A stretch of 64,000 nt of DNA from Apiospora phragmitis (lineage: Eukaryota > Ascomycota > Sordariomycetes > Amphisphaeriales > Apiosporaceae). The notes under the pieces are model-generated. The model saw only the letters and a list, made by a program, of their open reading frames with translations. It did not search any database and was not told the origin of the DNA. Of the stretch, positions 36,256 through 48,165 are shown piece after piece. Each line of letters begins with the position of its first letter. Position 1 is the first letter of the stretch. The stretch is taken from NCBI GenBank assembly GCA_038363925.1, contig JAQQWL010000009.1, positions 3,038,001-3,102,000 on the forward strand. The letters are read 5' to 3'. A program made the position numbers and the translations under genes.

Positions 36256-37266
36256 TCACAACCGCGAGGCTTTTTCCTTGTTCTCCGTCTTTTCCGGCTT
36301 CGGCCGCATGATGGACTGCTGCGACATGACTGCGACCAAATTCCCGTCCTGATCCCACAACCGGCCCTCGGAGTAGGTGCGCCCGGCGCCGCCGGCGATG
36401 GTCTTGCGCTCCCGCAGGTGCCAGCGGTTGAAGTCCGGGTGGGGCGTCATGAAGCGCAGCGCGAAGTCGAGCGACGAGCACGCGTCCACGTCGTCGAGCC
36501 AGCCGCGGTCCAGCGTCAGGGGCAGGAACGCCAGCCCGCCGTCGAGGCAGAAGGCGAGGGCGGCGGCCTGGTCGGCCGGCGTCTCGAGGCTGGTCTTGTT
36601 GCGCATCCACTCGGCCGACGTCCGGTCCGCCAGCGGCAGCGCGTCCTGCGTCGTCGGCCGCGCCTTGAGCATCCCGTTCAGGTTCTGGGCCGCGACGCCC
36701 TCGCGGCAGGGGCGCGACTCGAAGAAGCGCTCGTGGAGGGCGAAGACGTCCCGGCTGCGCGCCGCGGCCGCCGTCTCGGCCGCGGTCAGCACGCTCGTGA
36801 GCACCACGGGGGTCTCGGACTGGTCGCTCGGCCCCGCGTAGGCGTGCGACGGCGCCGCCGAGTAGGTCTTGCCCGGTGCCGCGGGCTCTTCGGCGTGGAA
36901 GTCGGCGATCAGCTCCATGCACGTCCGCATCTGCGTCTGCTGCGGCTCTTCTCCACCGGTGGTGGTGGGCTGGGCCTGTTGGACCACGACGCGCCGGGTG
37001 GTGAAGGACTTGGTGGTGCGGGTGTCGTGCACGATGCAGACAAGCCTCTCCGTCGTCGAGGCCGGGCCCAAGTAATGCCCCACGAGAGAGTAAAGGCGGT
37101 GGTTGGGCGACACAGTTGTGTAGGCGGCCCTGGTGGCCACGCCAAGAGTGCAGCCCCCGTAAGCGATGGGTTTGGAGTTACCCATGCGGCCCGGGTTGAC
37201 TTTGGATCGGAACTGGCCTGGCCCGATCTCCTCGATGGCCGTTTGTTCAGTAGTAGTGGAAGCCAT
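36256..37266 (-). CDS. Acyl-CoA thioesterase, double-hotdog (TesB/ACOT8) type, peroxisomal signal
   Basis: Single-exon gene of 336 residues that hydrolyses acyl-CoA to free acid and CoA. I start it at ATG 37266 (MASTTTEQ), which has the better context; an in-frame ATG at 37326 would add 20 residues. Features of the two hotdog folds are YGGCTLGVATRAAYTT, SLVGHYLGPAS, FTTRRVVVQQ, then LDFALRFMTPHPDFNRWHL and SEGRLWDQDGNLVAVMSQQS. The C-terminal tripeptide is SRL, a known variant of the peroxisomal targeting signal PTS1, fitting a role in peroxisomal fatty acid metabolism. No frame problem. Confidence 0.9.
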   Translation of the reverse strand: MASTTTEQTAIEEIGPGQFRSKVNPGRMGNSKPIAYGGCTLGVATRAAYTTVSPNHRLYSLVGHYLGPASTTERLVCIVHDTRTTKSFTTRRVVVQQAQPTTTGGEEPQQTQMRTCMELIADFHAEEPAAPGKTYSAAPSHAYAGPSDQSETPVVLTSVLTAAETAAAARSRDVFALHERFFESRPCREGVAAQNLNGMLKARPTTQDALPLADRTSAEWMRNKTSLETPADQAAALAFCLDGGLAFLPLTLDRGWLDDVDACSSLDFALRFMTPHPDFNRWHLRERKTIAGGAGRTYSEGRLWDQDGNLVAVMSQQSIMRPKPEKTENKEKASRL

Positions 37267-38184
37267 GATGTCGCTGCTTGCGGTAGGGGGTGTAGTCGAG
37301 AGATCTTGATGAAGTTCACTGCACATGCATGTAGGATACCACCCACCAACGACAGTAGAATTGTGGGGATCGGATCTTGGGCCTCGGCTGCCCCTGGACC
37401 GGAGTGGGTCAGATCCATATTGTCGGACTGGAGGCGTGATCCGTGATCCGTGATCCGTGAGATATAGTATTACGTGTTACTGGAGTCTGCGCTTATTTCT
37501 ACTTCAGCTGCTGACATGCTGACTTACCTCACGTAAAGCTGCCTTATAGGACGGAGGGGGTACATGTGTCATAAGCGCTACTACCACAGAGGATTTGTTC
37601 TGTGTTGAGTCACATGCCTGACCTGTGTCGTGTATAGAGGCGTTCGTTAGATTCTGGACTCCAATGGAATTCGTATTAGTCGAATTTTGCTTACCAATTA
37701 TCGTTACTTTTGGTGGTTTGGAACCCTGAAGAGACTCTTTTCTGAAAGAACCTATACGGATCATATCGAGCTGCTGTTTTCTTCGTCAGTCGAACGCTGT
37801 CCTCGCCATAGGGACTTCAGGGGGTTCTACCACGGATCAACGTAGTCGAGGTACCGCCACGGGGTATAACCACCTCCTGATTTTGTATGCTTCCCGTGCA
37901 TTCACAAGGCTCCGCATAGCCTTTGGGGGTAAGCCTTTGGTTCGGGAGTTGACATAGGCGCATCTGCCAGCCAAATAATGGACTCGTGCTTCAAGCTTCT
38001 GTTCAGACTCAGCACATTCTGACCACCACCGACCTGGCCGTAGAGTTGAGTCTAGACCCCAACCTCCTCGTAAAGCGTACTTTCGACTTCTGAATTCAGC
38101 GCTTCCCAAAGTGAAGCGAGTCTGTTGATGATGTCGATATCAGTTTTGAAACAAGGACAGAACTAGATCTTTCTACGAAAAATT
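37267..38184. other. Intergenic region with a short tandem repeat
   Basis: Thioesterase upstream region. A TGATCCG unit is repeated three times near 37437-37460. Minus-strand open frames at 37504-37764 and 37837-38109 are not recognisable. Confidence 0.45.
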
Positions 38185-39132
38185 TCAACAATGTTCAAGT
38201 GAAGGAACCAAGGCCTGTAAAGGAAATTTGCATACCGGGAACCTCCAGGGTGCTGCTTTAAACAATTTCGGGCTGCTCCTCGCATTGGCGTTTACGACGG
38301 AACCGTTAGCGAGCACAACTTCGAAGTTGACCATATCGTTCGATGTGATACCACGTCTACTACCGTTCTTGTCTATAACTTCGAAACCGGTTTTAAGGTT
38401 AAGCATAACAAAATTGGGATATATGCCGGAGTATACGCGAATAACTTCTGTCTCTGAATAACATACCCTGTGTAAAAAGACAACCGTCCCCCAAGAAGCA
38501 ACCCGCAAACGCCAACGTCTCCTTCAAGTCCTATTGTGGATGTGCGGTTGTATTTCTCGATCTCTATCATAACGGCGTCTATGTGGCACCGGTTACGATA
38601 GAGGCAATATCCCATCGTCTTGTCCGCAAGAAAGTTAGAAACGTAATGTGTGACCATAGGAGTGCATGGGCTCGGATGTTTTATGCTCACAGTATCGTCT
38701 GAATATATAGCCTGATTGAGCAAGCTGAGATCGACCGTCGCACCGCCGGCAGCATTGTGGGATGCTCAGGTTCAGTGGTCGAGTGGCCATCAAAGCGTGT
38801 AGCCACATCAGCAGATCCCGATGCATTCGAAAGGAGATTAACGGCTTTCGCGACTTCTTTTGTATTCCGTGGTTGCACGAAGCAAGACGACTTCACAGCA
38901 CGGATGGTTACCAACCAGTAATACGACGTCAGACTTGCGTCATATGCCAGGTCTGTGGGAAGGGATACAATATCTTTCCATCCCGTAGCCATAAGAGCTT
39001 CACACTGTCACTGGTGGGTCCATACATCACATGGATAGGAGGGGTGGTCACAAAAGTTACGTTCTCGGAACCGGCAGACGGTGACACTTTCGTATCGCCT
39101 AAGGAACGCGAGGTGAGCAGGAGCAGCCCCAT
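38185..39132 (-). pseudogene. Decayed FAD-linked (berberine-bridge-type) oxidoreductase, N-terminal half
   Basis: Starting near ATG 39132 (MGLLLLTSRSLGDTK, a secretion-signal-like start) I can follow an FAD_binding_4 type protein in pieces. These are CEALMATGWKDIVSLPTD, WLVTIRAVKSSCFVQPRN, KEVAKAVNLLS, a damaged GGHST region (FDGHSTT), GDVGVCGLLLGG..LSFYTG, NFEVVLANGSVVNANARS and LQALVPSLEHC. The pieces lie in different frames, and the FAD-binding RSGGHS motif is altered to RFDGHS. The C-terminal half with the substrate domain is absent. The order is right for one gene, so this is a truncated decayed copy. Confidence 0.8.
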
Positions 39133-40160
39133 GCTCTTGACGAGGTACCCTGCGCGAATCATTTCCCCAAAGAACAAGATGAACAAAAATGGAGATAGAA
39201 AAGAATCTGCAAGGACACAGCTATGCAAGGGGGGGCCAAAGGGGCCATGCCTTTTATTAAGGCGGGCGGGATGTTGGGACAGGAACGCGACATCCGGGTT
39301 TTGACCTACATATGTATCCGGCAGGGCGGGCAGGCGGGTTGGCAATAATGTAACCCAAAGGCCAATATATGCAGCGTTCGTATGCAACATATGTAAGTAG
39401 CAGTTGGGGCAGTTGTTGTTTGGTCCGTGATGGCTGCCCGCAACACTGGAGCCGGTGGTCCGTGAGGCCATATGGGATTCGCAGCGGAGGCCCTTATTCG
39501 CAGCCCGGTTGAGAAGGATCGTCGGCCACTAATCTTACCCCGGCTAGTCGACCGTACACGGACAGAAAGTGGCACGTCGAAATAAGGTACCGCCTTCTTC
39601 CGCGTGTGACGATGGCGTCGATTGGCCGAGCCCCTCGCCCACCGCAGGGCAAATAAGGCCAGCCACACAGAATCACTGCCAAACTCTGGGTCTAGACTGT
39701 TTGCTTCACCTGCAACCCCCAATTTTGTTTATTGAGAACATGTGGTTGGTGGCCCGTCGCGGTGGAAATCACATCTCATAAAGACGTTACAACGCCTCCT
39801 TGCAGTCTTGTCGGAACTGGGGGATGTTGCTTGATGACTCGGTCCGAGATTACCTATGATGAGTATTGATCCTTGGCGTGTTGGTTCTCTACTCCTTTCT
39901 GGATCCAACGCAACGCGCTCCCAAAGTCCCCTCCATTGAGTGGCAGAGTCACCTGAAGTTTTTTAGATTTGTCGTCATGTATTCAATTCATCACCATCTT
40001 ATCTTTCAAGACGTTCGTTTAGTGTAGAATGGACAAGAGCCTCGTTCCTTGAATTCAACGGTGTTCGGTTGAGCAAACTGGCTATCAATCATTATATTCC
40101 CATTCCTCTTTTCCTGTGACCGATTACACTCGTCCTCAGGAGAAGGGAAAAAAAACCCAG
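39133..40160. other. Intergenic region
   Basis: About 1 kb with no supported gene. Overlapping minus frames at 39306-39722 do not resemble protein. Confidence 0.45.
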
Positions 40161-41553
40161 ATGTCGTCAGTTCCCCCCGGCTTCAACGCCGCGCGAGACG
40201 GCGACGTTGCCCTGGTCGGGAACTTCGTCGTCTGGGCCATGACCCTCGTCTCCGGCGCCTTCCTCGGCTTCCGCATCTACATTCGCAAGACCCGGATGCA
40301 GCCGTGGTGGGACGACTATGTCCTTGTGGGCGGCTGGTTCTTCACTATCGCCCAGAGCGTTGTCTTCTCCGAGATGCTCCGCCGGGGGTTCGCAAAGGCG
40401 ACCATCGACGAGCCTACCATCTTGATGCTGATGCTCATCGGCGACAACCTGCAGAAATTCGCCCTGTCGCTGACGAAGCTCTCCTTTTCCCTCACCTTGC
40501 TGCGGATTTTCACCTCGGGGTGGCAACGATGGACCATCATCGCTCTTCTTTTTGTCATCAACTCCTACTATATCGCCCATCTGTTTCTGGTCTGGATGGA
40601 TATATGTGATCGTATGTGGTTTCCCTCTCCCTTTTGTCTCCAGAAAGGCCTAACATCGAGAATCGCAGACCCCCAAAAAGGCCGCATATCAACATCGTGT
40701 TTACACCCGGCAAACGGAATAATCTTACAGATCGCTGGAGCATGTTGGTTTCCCAGTCCCCCATCAATCCCCTTTTCTACAATGAGCTGAAAAAGTGAAC
40801 AGATCTCTCCGCCGCCTCCGACTTTATACTGGCCTTCTTGCCCCTGAGTCGTATGTTGGAAGTGACCATGAAGTCACATGATAAGATGGTTGCTGCAATC
40901 ATCACAACGAGCGTCGGTGTAATGTAAGTACGATATCTTCCCCAGAACTTATAATACGATGATGTACCACACTGGAATATGACCGACTAATATACCACTA
41001 CAGAGCAGGTCTTGGGGGCTAGTAAAAGGATTCGAGGGTACAAGACTTTTGGATGTCGAAAACACCAGATGTAAGCTAAGATCTCTCTCTCTCTCTCTCT
41101 CTCCAAATCATCTGGACCCCCAACAGGACTAACGGGCGAGCCAAACCAGACTTCCATTCTATCTGGGTCTATCACATCGTGGGCATCGCCGAGCCTAACG
41201 CCACCATAGTGGCGGCCTCCATCCCGATCCTACGAGCCTTCTTCCGCACCCAGAAGAGCCGCGACGCCCCGACCTTCCTCCTCAGGGGTATGGGGCCCTA
41301 CGTCGCATCGAACAGCGCCGGCAAGTTCTCGAATGCGGGAGGCGGCAAGGCGCGTACAAGTCAGAGCAGCGACGCATTCAGTGAGCACACTGCCCCCAAA
41401 GGGCACGAGGAAGACGGGCACGAGGAAGAGGACGACGGTCTGGGCATCATGCGAACGCGGACTGTTGCCATCACGTACGATCATAACACAAAAGGAGGCC
41501 CACAACCGGAAGCCGGAGATATCGAAATGCTATCACGATCGGCTCCTAGTTAG
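40161..41553 (+). CDS. Rhodopsin-domain integral membrane protein (fungal SAT4/PTH11-related type)
   Basis: I read four exons (40161-40611, 40803-40923, 41009-41070, 41150-41553) that join in phase to 345 residues. Membrane helices are visible (VGNFVVWAMTLVSGAFLGF, WTIIALLFVINSYYIAHLF, FILAFLPLS, IVAASIPILRAFF). The first loop carries WWDDYVLVGGW, the rhodopsin-domain signature. The end is a long hydrophilic tail. Fungal relatives usually have 30-40 residues with cysteines between helices 4 and 5; here that place is a 191-base intron with some coding-like content (40612-40802). A missed or broken exon there is possible. Function unknown; related proteins are fungal surface receptors or transport-associated. 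Confidence 0.75.
41082..41103 (+). repeat. CT microsatellite in an intron
   Basis: An uninterrupted CT tract of about 22 bases lies just after the GTAAGC donor of the third intron of the rhodopsin-domain gene, where it could act as part of the pyrimidine-rich intron sequence. Confidence 0.8.
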
Positions 41554-42119
41554 TCTTGTGGTTCAGGACACCAACATTCTATATAGATACCCCTTTTTAC
41601 TACTGAGCAAATGCGGTCTCCGAACCTGATCTACATTCCCGGTTTCCGTTCCATATCTTTGATCAGGCTAAACTGAACTTCATAACACTTCAGCATTCGC
41701 CTCGTGGAAGCTAGACCTTTGTGTTGGAATACTAGTATGAGAGCAAGAATGTGGAGGGGGGAGAAGACAACATACACAATTTTGCACAATTGTACTTTGC
41801 AGATCATGGGCTCTCGTCCCTTACAAATACAGGCCATCTTGTCTAGATCCCTGCATCATCTTCGTATGTTACTACCTAACCCGGCTGCCCGGCCGTGCAA
41901 ATTTCCTACACTTTTCACGATCTGCAGCTTTCCCATCCCTTTGTGAACAGTGCGGGTCCTTCTGGAACTGTTTTTTCTTCTTTTCCTCCACTGCTCTTCT
42001 CCGTCTTTTTCTCCAGTCTTTGAGGCACACCCACCGACCCGAAACAGGCTGCACCAAATCAAGTACCAGTATAAGGGCAGGCTCTCCCCGGCTCTTGCTC
42101 CCCCTTGGCCACCTGGGCA
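41554..42119. other. Intergenic region
   Basis: No gene seen between the rhodopsin-domain gene and the DUF4419 remnant. Confidence 0.45.
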
Positions 42120-42666
42120 GCATCTAACGAAAAAAGAATAGTAAGCAGAAGCCATGGCAGCAATACTAACGGAGCCCGCGATCATCGTGGTGTCGTACTC
42201 GGTTCCGTAGGCGTCGACGTGGGCGTCGACTGAGCCGAAGCCCCAAGGTACCGAGTCCGTACCCACCATGGGGAACGGGACGACGCTGGCCACCCTTTCG
42301 GTGTCGATGGTGGTGAAGAAGGACGGCATGATCCACTGCCGCCGCTCGGGGCCGGTTGGCTTTGTCCGCGATCAGCCGCGTCGTCTCCTTTGCCATGCAC
42401 CCGAGGTCGATCAAGACATCCGCGACCGTCAGCTCCTTTTTGCATTCGAGCGCCACGAACAGATGACGCAGCTCCTTGGCGTGGCCGTTGACGGAGAAGC
42501 CGGCCTGGCTCACGGTGGCGAGCCAGACGTCGTCGAGGCGGATTGTGAGGTGGTGATGTTTGTTGTACGCCGCTCGTGCTGCCACGACAAACCCAGTGTG
42601 AGCCCGGCAGACGTTGCGATCGCGGAGTTTTTCGGGGGCTAAAGGACGTCTTTTGAAGCTCTCCAC
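42120..42666 (-). pseudogene. DUF4419 protein remnant
   Basis: The minus strand encodes a truncated DUF4419-type protein. AARAAYNKHHHLTIRLDDVW and GFSVNGHAKELRHLFVALEC are close to the family core, followed by KKELTV. A frame change near 42330-42345 leads to WIMPSFFTTIDTERVASVV and TTMIAGSVSIAAMASA. Both ends of the domain are missing: there is no clear start upstream and the C-terminal part is absent. DUF4419 proteins are widespread in fungi with unknown function. One indel could be error, but the truncation points to a remnant. Confidence 0.7.
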
Positions 42667-43083
42667 TCAGGCTGTACTGTCTTCAGGACAGGTCTTCGAC
42701 TGAAGTGGCTGATCGCCCAGCCCATTTATTAGCTGGCCGAGAGCGACCCGGACTGTGATAGGCATCTTGATGCCTTGGTACCCGAATTATCCAGAGCACG
42801 GGAGTACATGTAGTCCTCGATTGAGTGGGCGGCAGAGGTAATGCCAGCCAATCACCACACACGCTGGAACTAAAGGGAGGTCATATGTTCTGTGTCAGGT
42901 TATCACAGGCAATCAAAGAAGCGCACGGCGATGACCAGGTACGTAAATGACGCATAATCGAGAAAGTCGGGAATGATGAAGCCTTGGCAAATTTCATGTT
43001 GATATCGTCAAACCCCTATTTACGGGTATTCCTTGAACGCCGCTCAATGCCAATCTTCTATGTACATCACTTTTGAGTAGAAG
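42667..43083. other. Intergenic region
   Basis: 3' region of the cyclophilin gene. Nothing else seen. Confidence 0.45.
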
Positions 43084-44821
43084 CTACCAAGCATCAAAGT
43101 TTCCGAACACGCCACTCTTGGCCTTCTTCCGTGCAGGCTCTTCCCAGTATCCGGGACGTCGTCCTCAAGAAGCTCGTCGCCGCCCGTATTCTGTTGCTGC
43201 TTACGCGCAGCTTGCAGGTATTTTCCGACACCGGGACCTCCACTCCGGCGTCTGCGGTCCCGTTGCCACGGATCCGCTTGCCAGTCCACGTGGTCCGGTC
43301 GTCTTCCGTCCCACCGCGGCGTTCCACTTCTGCTTTCCGTTCCGCCAGCAGATCGCGGTCCGCTTTTTGCTTAAGAAACTCCTCGAAGGGGTCGAGGTAA
43401 ACGACAATATCCTTGATGGTGATCTTGTTGAGCGGTCGGTCGGACCCGTCGCCGGGCACCTCCTCCATCCTCTTAAGAACATCCATGCCCCCTACAACTT
43501 TGGCGAAGATGGTGTGCTTGTTGTCCAGATGCTTCACCGGCCGATACGTAATGAAGAACTGTGACGAGTTTGTGTTTTTGCCCTTGTTGGCCATGCTGAT
43601 GACACCGCGCGAGTCATGGGTCAATGGGGACTCGAACTCGTCTTTGAAGTTCTTGCCCCAGATGGACTCGCCGCCACGCCCGGTTCCTGAAGGATCTCCA
43701 CCCTGGATCATGAAATTCCGGATATTGCGGTGAAACGACATGTTGCGGTAATACCCCCTTTGCGCCAGACGGGTAAAGTTCCAAACAGCCCGTGGTGCAT
43801 ATTCGGTGTGGAGCTCGAGGTTCAGGTCGCCCAGGTTGGTCTCCATGCGCGCATAGCCCTTTATCTTGACGCGCCGGGGCTTCAGCATATATTCCTCATC
43901 GGATAGCAATGCGCGCTCGCCGCTCGTCTCTGGCGTGAGGCCTGTGCTTGTAAAGGAAGCGGCTGCACGGCCAGTCGTGTATGCTGCCGCGTTGTAGGCG
44001 GTCTTCTTGTCTTGTATCATCGATTTGCGCATTGCGGTGCCGCCGTCGGAGTTTTTCATCAGGGCTTTCGAATGGGTATGGTTGACATCGCCGCCAGCTT
44101 CGCGCTCGCGCCTCGCCTTCTCCACTGCCTCCTTCGCCCGAAGCACCTTATCCCCTACACGCCCGAGGGCATCGATGTTGACGTTCCCTTCCTTTCGCTC
44201 CGTTTCTTGTTCCTTTGTCAGAAGCGCCTCCCCGCCTTCCTTCAGGAACTTGAACTGGCTAAGGTCTCGGCTCGCAGCGTTTTGCGGATCCTGCAGAGTA
44301 ATGATGTCGGAGCGCCCGAACTCCTTGTCGTTGACTAGATCGCGCCACATCTTGGACTTGATGTTCATCTTCTCGACGGTATCCCAAGCAAATACATTGG
44401 CGTAGCCTCCGTGCCTGATAGCGACAATGTGCGTGTTGTCGGTGAAGACCTTGAAGGTGACTGGATCTATCAGATCACCTTTTCCATCACTGCCAGAGCC
44501 ATCCTGGCCTCTCGAATCGACGTCGGCGTTGCGCGCAAAGTTGAGCTTGATTAGGTCTCGCATAGCCAGGGGCTTCCCGTCGACGGGGTTCGTGTCGTGG
44601 TCTTTGAGCCATTTTGAAATGACCTCGATGTCGAAAATGGTGCCGTCGGCGGTGCAAATGGCATTTTGAAAAGGTTGGAGGCTGGCGGCGCAAAAGTTGA
44701 AGGGCAGGCGCCTAAATGATGCGCCGGTGGCTTTTGAGCGAGCACCAGTGTTGGCCGAAAAAGCGTCGGAGGATGACCATTCCGAATGGGTAATGTACAG
44801 CTTGTCGGTTCCCTTGCCCAT
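43084..44821 (-). CDS. cyp8: U-box cyclophilin, peptidyl-prolyl isomerase (PPIL2/CYP60 type), two frame breaks at the end
   Basis: Spliceosome-linked peptidyl-prolyl isomerase with a ubiquitin-ligase-like domain. Single exon from ATG 44821 (MGKGTDKLYITHSEW). The N-terminal U-box region covers about residues 35-110 (LPFNFCAASLQPFQNAICT, then NPVDGKPL). A linker follows, then a full cyclophilin domain near 320-480 (NLGDLNLELHTEYAP, FHRNIRNFMIQGGDPSGTG, GVISMANKGKNTNSSQFFIT, HLDNKHTIFAKVVGG). The conserved tail needs two one-base corrections, near 43230-43250 and at 43143-43145. With them the protein reads GVGKYLQAARKQQQ..., then KKAKSGVFGNFDAW, and stops at 43084 with 579 residues. The uncorrected frame runs on through unrelated sequence. 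Confidence 0.92.
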
Positions 44822-45691
44822 GTTCTCGCTGCTGGAAGCCTTATGCAATTCCGACTTGGGGTGTATGTATGGGGAAGAGTAGAAGTACTCTAAAAGACGA
44901 TGAAGGTTTATGCGGGACGACAACTGTGGCTGCTAGGTGTGGCTGTGAGCAAATACCCAGTCGGGTATACACATGAATATACAGGGACACGCCTGAAGAT
45001 TGTAATGTAAGGTTAGCCTGGGAAGGATGGGATGCAACTTTTCAGCAGTGAAACTGAGCTTTCCAATTCCTTGACTCGTGATGGCCGAGCTACGAGCTGC
45101 GAGCTACGGTGGAGAACTGCAGCGTATTTGGGCCTCGTAATGGTCCCCCAACCCCCAACTGGCCCCCTGATGGTCCCGACTCCCCCGAATGGCGGCTGCG
45201 CTTGCGCGTAATGATAACATCCATAGCGCATACTGCATAGCGCATACCCCATGCCACATACAGTAGTTCGGCCTGCTTAGCGCGATTTGGTTTCAACTGG
45301 GCCCTTGAACGTTTCCAAAGCTGCCGCCAAGCAATTCAATCCAATAGGTTAGCCTAGGTCTCCATCGACTTCCGGGCATCCTCGTCCCAAAAAAGCCATG
45401 AGCTGTTCTTCCAATTCTACAACGTCGTGAAGGCTTTTTCTTGCTCGGTGTTGCCTAATTCCTGTTCAATTCTAGATACCACAATTCGCGTCGTGTTTCG
45501 CTGTTCTAAACCCTCTTTCTGTGTTCCCGTTCCACGCCGCGCGGAGGCTGAGTGACCCGCAACTCCGTGAGAGCAGGCACTCGAGTTATCCGACCCGAGC
45601 TGTCCAGCTGTGGACAGATTGATCTATCTAGCCTGCCGATTCGATTCCCTCAACATCGGAGAGCACACGACACACAAACTCATCATCAACC
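44822..45691. promoter_or_regulatory. Shared upstream region of the cyclophilin and Ptm1 genes
   Basis: The two genes diverge from this 870-base spacer. A minus-strand frame reaching 44923 only extends the cyclophilin frame into its leader. No other gene seen. Confidence 0.45.
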
Positions 45692-47629
45692 ATGAGGTGG
45701 CTGTCGACCCTAACACTTACTGGGCCTGTCCTTATGGACGGCCCAGGCATTGGAAGTCAAATTGGTATGCATTGCCTGAGCGCCCGGTAGCCGTTGCTTA
45801 GTCGACTAACAGAAACCCGTTTAGGATGCGTCCGAAGAGAACAGGCAACGATGCGCCGGTATGGATATATATGCGCGACATATACAACCCTGAACCCACG
45901 ATTCTAACTCTCTTTCCGCCTAGGAATGTACAACAAAAAGGCATGGGGCGGTCCTACCGATCCGTTTATCCTGACGAAATTCCTCGGCGACCCCATCGAA
46001 GGCGACGCAGACCCCATCGTCAGTTTGGTCGTGTTTGAGTGGAAAGACGATCAATTCGTCGGTCTTCCCATTGAAGGCGATGACTACAACAAAAGGTACA
46101 TTTGCGACGAGCCGGCCATCAAGGGAGGCTATTGCAACCAGACCGATGCAGGCAAATTCATCCTGGCGCCCAATGCCACCGCAAAGTCGACCAACCTGAT
46201 CTTGACCGAGGCTGTCCACCTGAAGGACGCCAAACCCATCAATTACCCCATCAGTAAGACCGGTTATTATTGCGTGGGCGCCATTCCATACAACATCGAA
46301 AACTTTGCTGCCGCCGTCGAGTTTCGTGAGGCATATGGCGAGCTTCCTGCGACGCAAATCCCCAAGCTTCCCTTCTACGGCGGCATCACCATTCTCTATG
46401 CCGTGGTTGTGGTATTCTGGGGCTTTCTATACTACCAACACAGATACGATATCCGTAGGTTCAAAACACCAATGAACTTCACAGCTCGACGCAACTGACC
46501 TCTTTATAGTGCCTGTACAGAACTACATCACAGCCATTCTTGTGTTCCTTGTTGTGGAAATGTTGATGACCTGGGGTTTCTACGGTACGTATCTTGGCTT
46601 AAGTTACGCCGATTCTACACTAATATGGTTTGCGCAGACTATCTGAACCGGAACGGGTCCAATGTTGGTGCCCGGGTACTGTTGGTTGTCGTGGCTGTGC
46701 TGAACGCTTTCCGCAACTCCTTTTCCTTCTTCCTTCTGCTTATCGTATGCATGGGCTACGGTGTCGTGAAACCTTCTCTTGGTAAGACCATGACTTATGT
46801 GCGCTTCCTGGCCATTGCGCATTTCGCTTTCGGTCTGGTCTACGCGATTACTAGTCTTTTGATCTCTCCCGATACAGCTGGTAGGTTCAGTTTTACACTT
46901 TTTCCATATCCCGTACATACATGCTAATCATCGGTAGGCCCGTTGGTTCTCCTCGTCGTACTGCCCTTGGCCGGTACCCTCACTGCCTTTTACGTGTGGA
47001 CGTTGAACTCGCTGAACTTCACACTGAAGGACTTGCGCGAACGTAAGCAGACGGTCAAGGAAGCCATGTATAAGAAGCTTTGGTGGTGCATCCTCATCTC
47101 CATTCTGGTCATCTTCGGCTTCTTCTTCTTCAACAGCTTCAGCTTCGCCTCGGCGTCGGACCCCGACTACGTGCCCTTCCACTGGAAGAGCCGCTGGTTC
47201 ATCCTCGACGGCTGGCTGAATCTGGTGTACTTTGCCGACGTGGCCTGGGTCGCCTATGTCTGGCGCCCCACTGCCAATAACCGACGCTTCGCCATGAGTG
47301 ACGAGATTGCCCAGGATGAAGATGGAGGTTTCGAATTTGCCGATGTCGGAAACCCGGATGACAGCGACGACGAAGAGGCCAACATAGGCAAGGCCAGAAA
47401 CAACAGAGGCAACAATGGTGCCTCTGCCGCGGCTTCTACCAGGCCCGAATCGCTCTATGCGCCTCCCGCTGGCCCGCCCCCGTCGCAAAACAGAGGGGCG
47501 CCCAAGGCCGTGAGTCCCCGTGACTCGTTTGAGGACGGTGAGACCATCTTCGCTGTGGGAGAAGACGGCGACAAGTTCAGCGACGATGAAGATGGAGATA
47601 CCTCTAAACTGGTTAAGGGGAAGAAATAG
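45692..47629 (+). CDS. PTM1: Ptm1-like membrane protein (lung seven-TM receptor family), one frame break in the signal peptide
   Basis: Golgi/endosomal seven-transmembrane protein of the LUSTR family. Six exons (45692-45764, 45825-45858, 45924-46454, 46510-46584, 46638-46880, 46938-47629) give 548 residues once one G is removed from GGG at 45722-45724. That correction restores the signal peptide end (TAQALEVKL). Then come a lumenal domain with paired Cys (MYNKKAWGGPTDPF, RYICDEP, YYCVGAIP) and seven helices starting at FYGGITILYAVVVVFWG, including NFTLKDLRERKQTVKEAMY and YVPFHWKSRW. The tail is long, acidic and Ser-rich. All downstream splice phases agree, which supports the model strongly. 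Confidence 0.92.
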
Positions 47630-48165
47630 TCTAACTGTTTATCCGGAATGACCGGTCCCCAGTCAGGAACCTGGCTTCCCTTTTATCACTCATCAACAAT
47701 ACAGGCAGTTAGCCTCTACAATACGATTGTTTCTCCCAGACTTAGTCCAGGGCGTGCAGCTCTAATAGGAGTTACCACTAGCGCCGAGACGTTACTTAGG
47801 GTACGAAGTATCAAGGTCGGAGAGCAGAAAGTAGTGGATATATGTTATCATGACGATGGTGCCATCGTGGCCGTGTTTGTCGGTCGGCCATAAGCATGGG
47901 TTTGAGCTGTAAATGTAGGGTTGTATAGATCATATGAGGCGTTCGGTACTTTCATTCGCTTAGCAGCACAATACATTTTGTTCAGATACCCCAACCTCAA
48001 GCAGTTTTGCACACGGGAGCTAATGCCCTTTGCCGAATTAGCAATGGTGAGAAAGCCGGCAGAAGAGTGATATAACCCTCCTGAGAGGCGGCTTCGGAAT
48101 TATACGCTTCCATGACTACGTTCATATCATTGATCATGGGGGTTTTTTGTGGGATATAATCCTCA
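47630..48165. other. Convergent intergenic region
   Basis: 3' ends of PTM1 and the oxygenase gene. An 81-codon plus frame at 47648 has no recognisable features. Confidence 0.45.

Noticed and set aside
36418..37446. 342-codon plus-strand frame opposite the thioesterase
   Set aside because: The opposite strand encodes recognisable hotdog motifs; this frame is an Arg/Val/Gly-rich shadow.
37837..38109. 90-codon minus frame as a possible transposon fragment
   Set aside because: No transposase or reverse-transcriptase motif and no terminal repeats seen.
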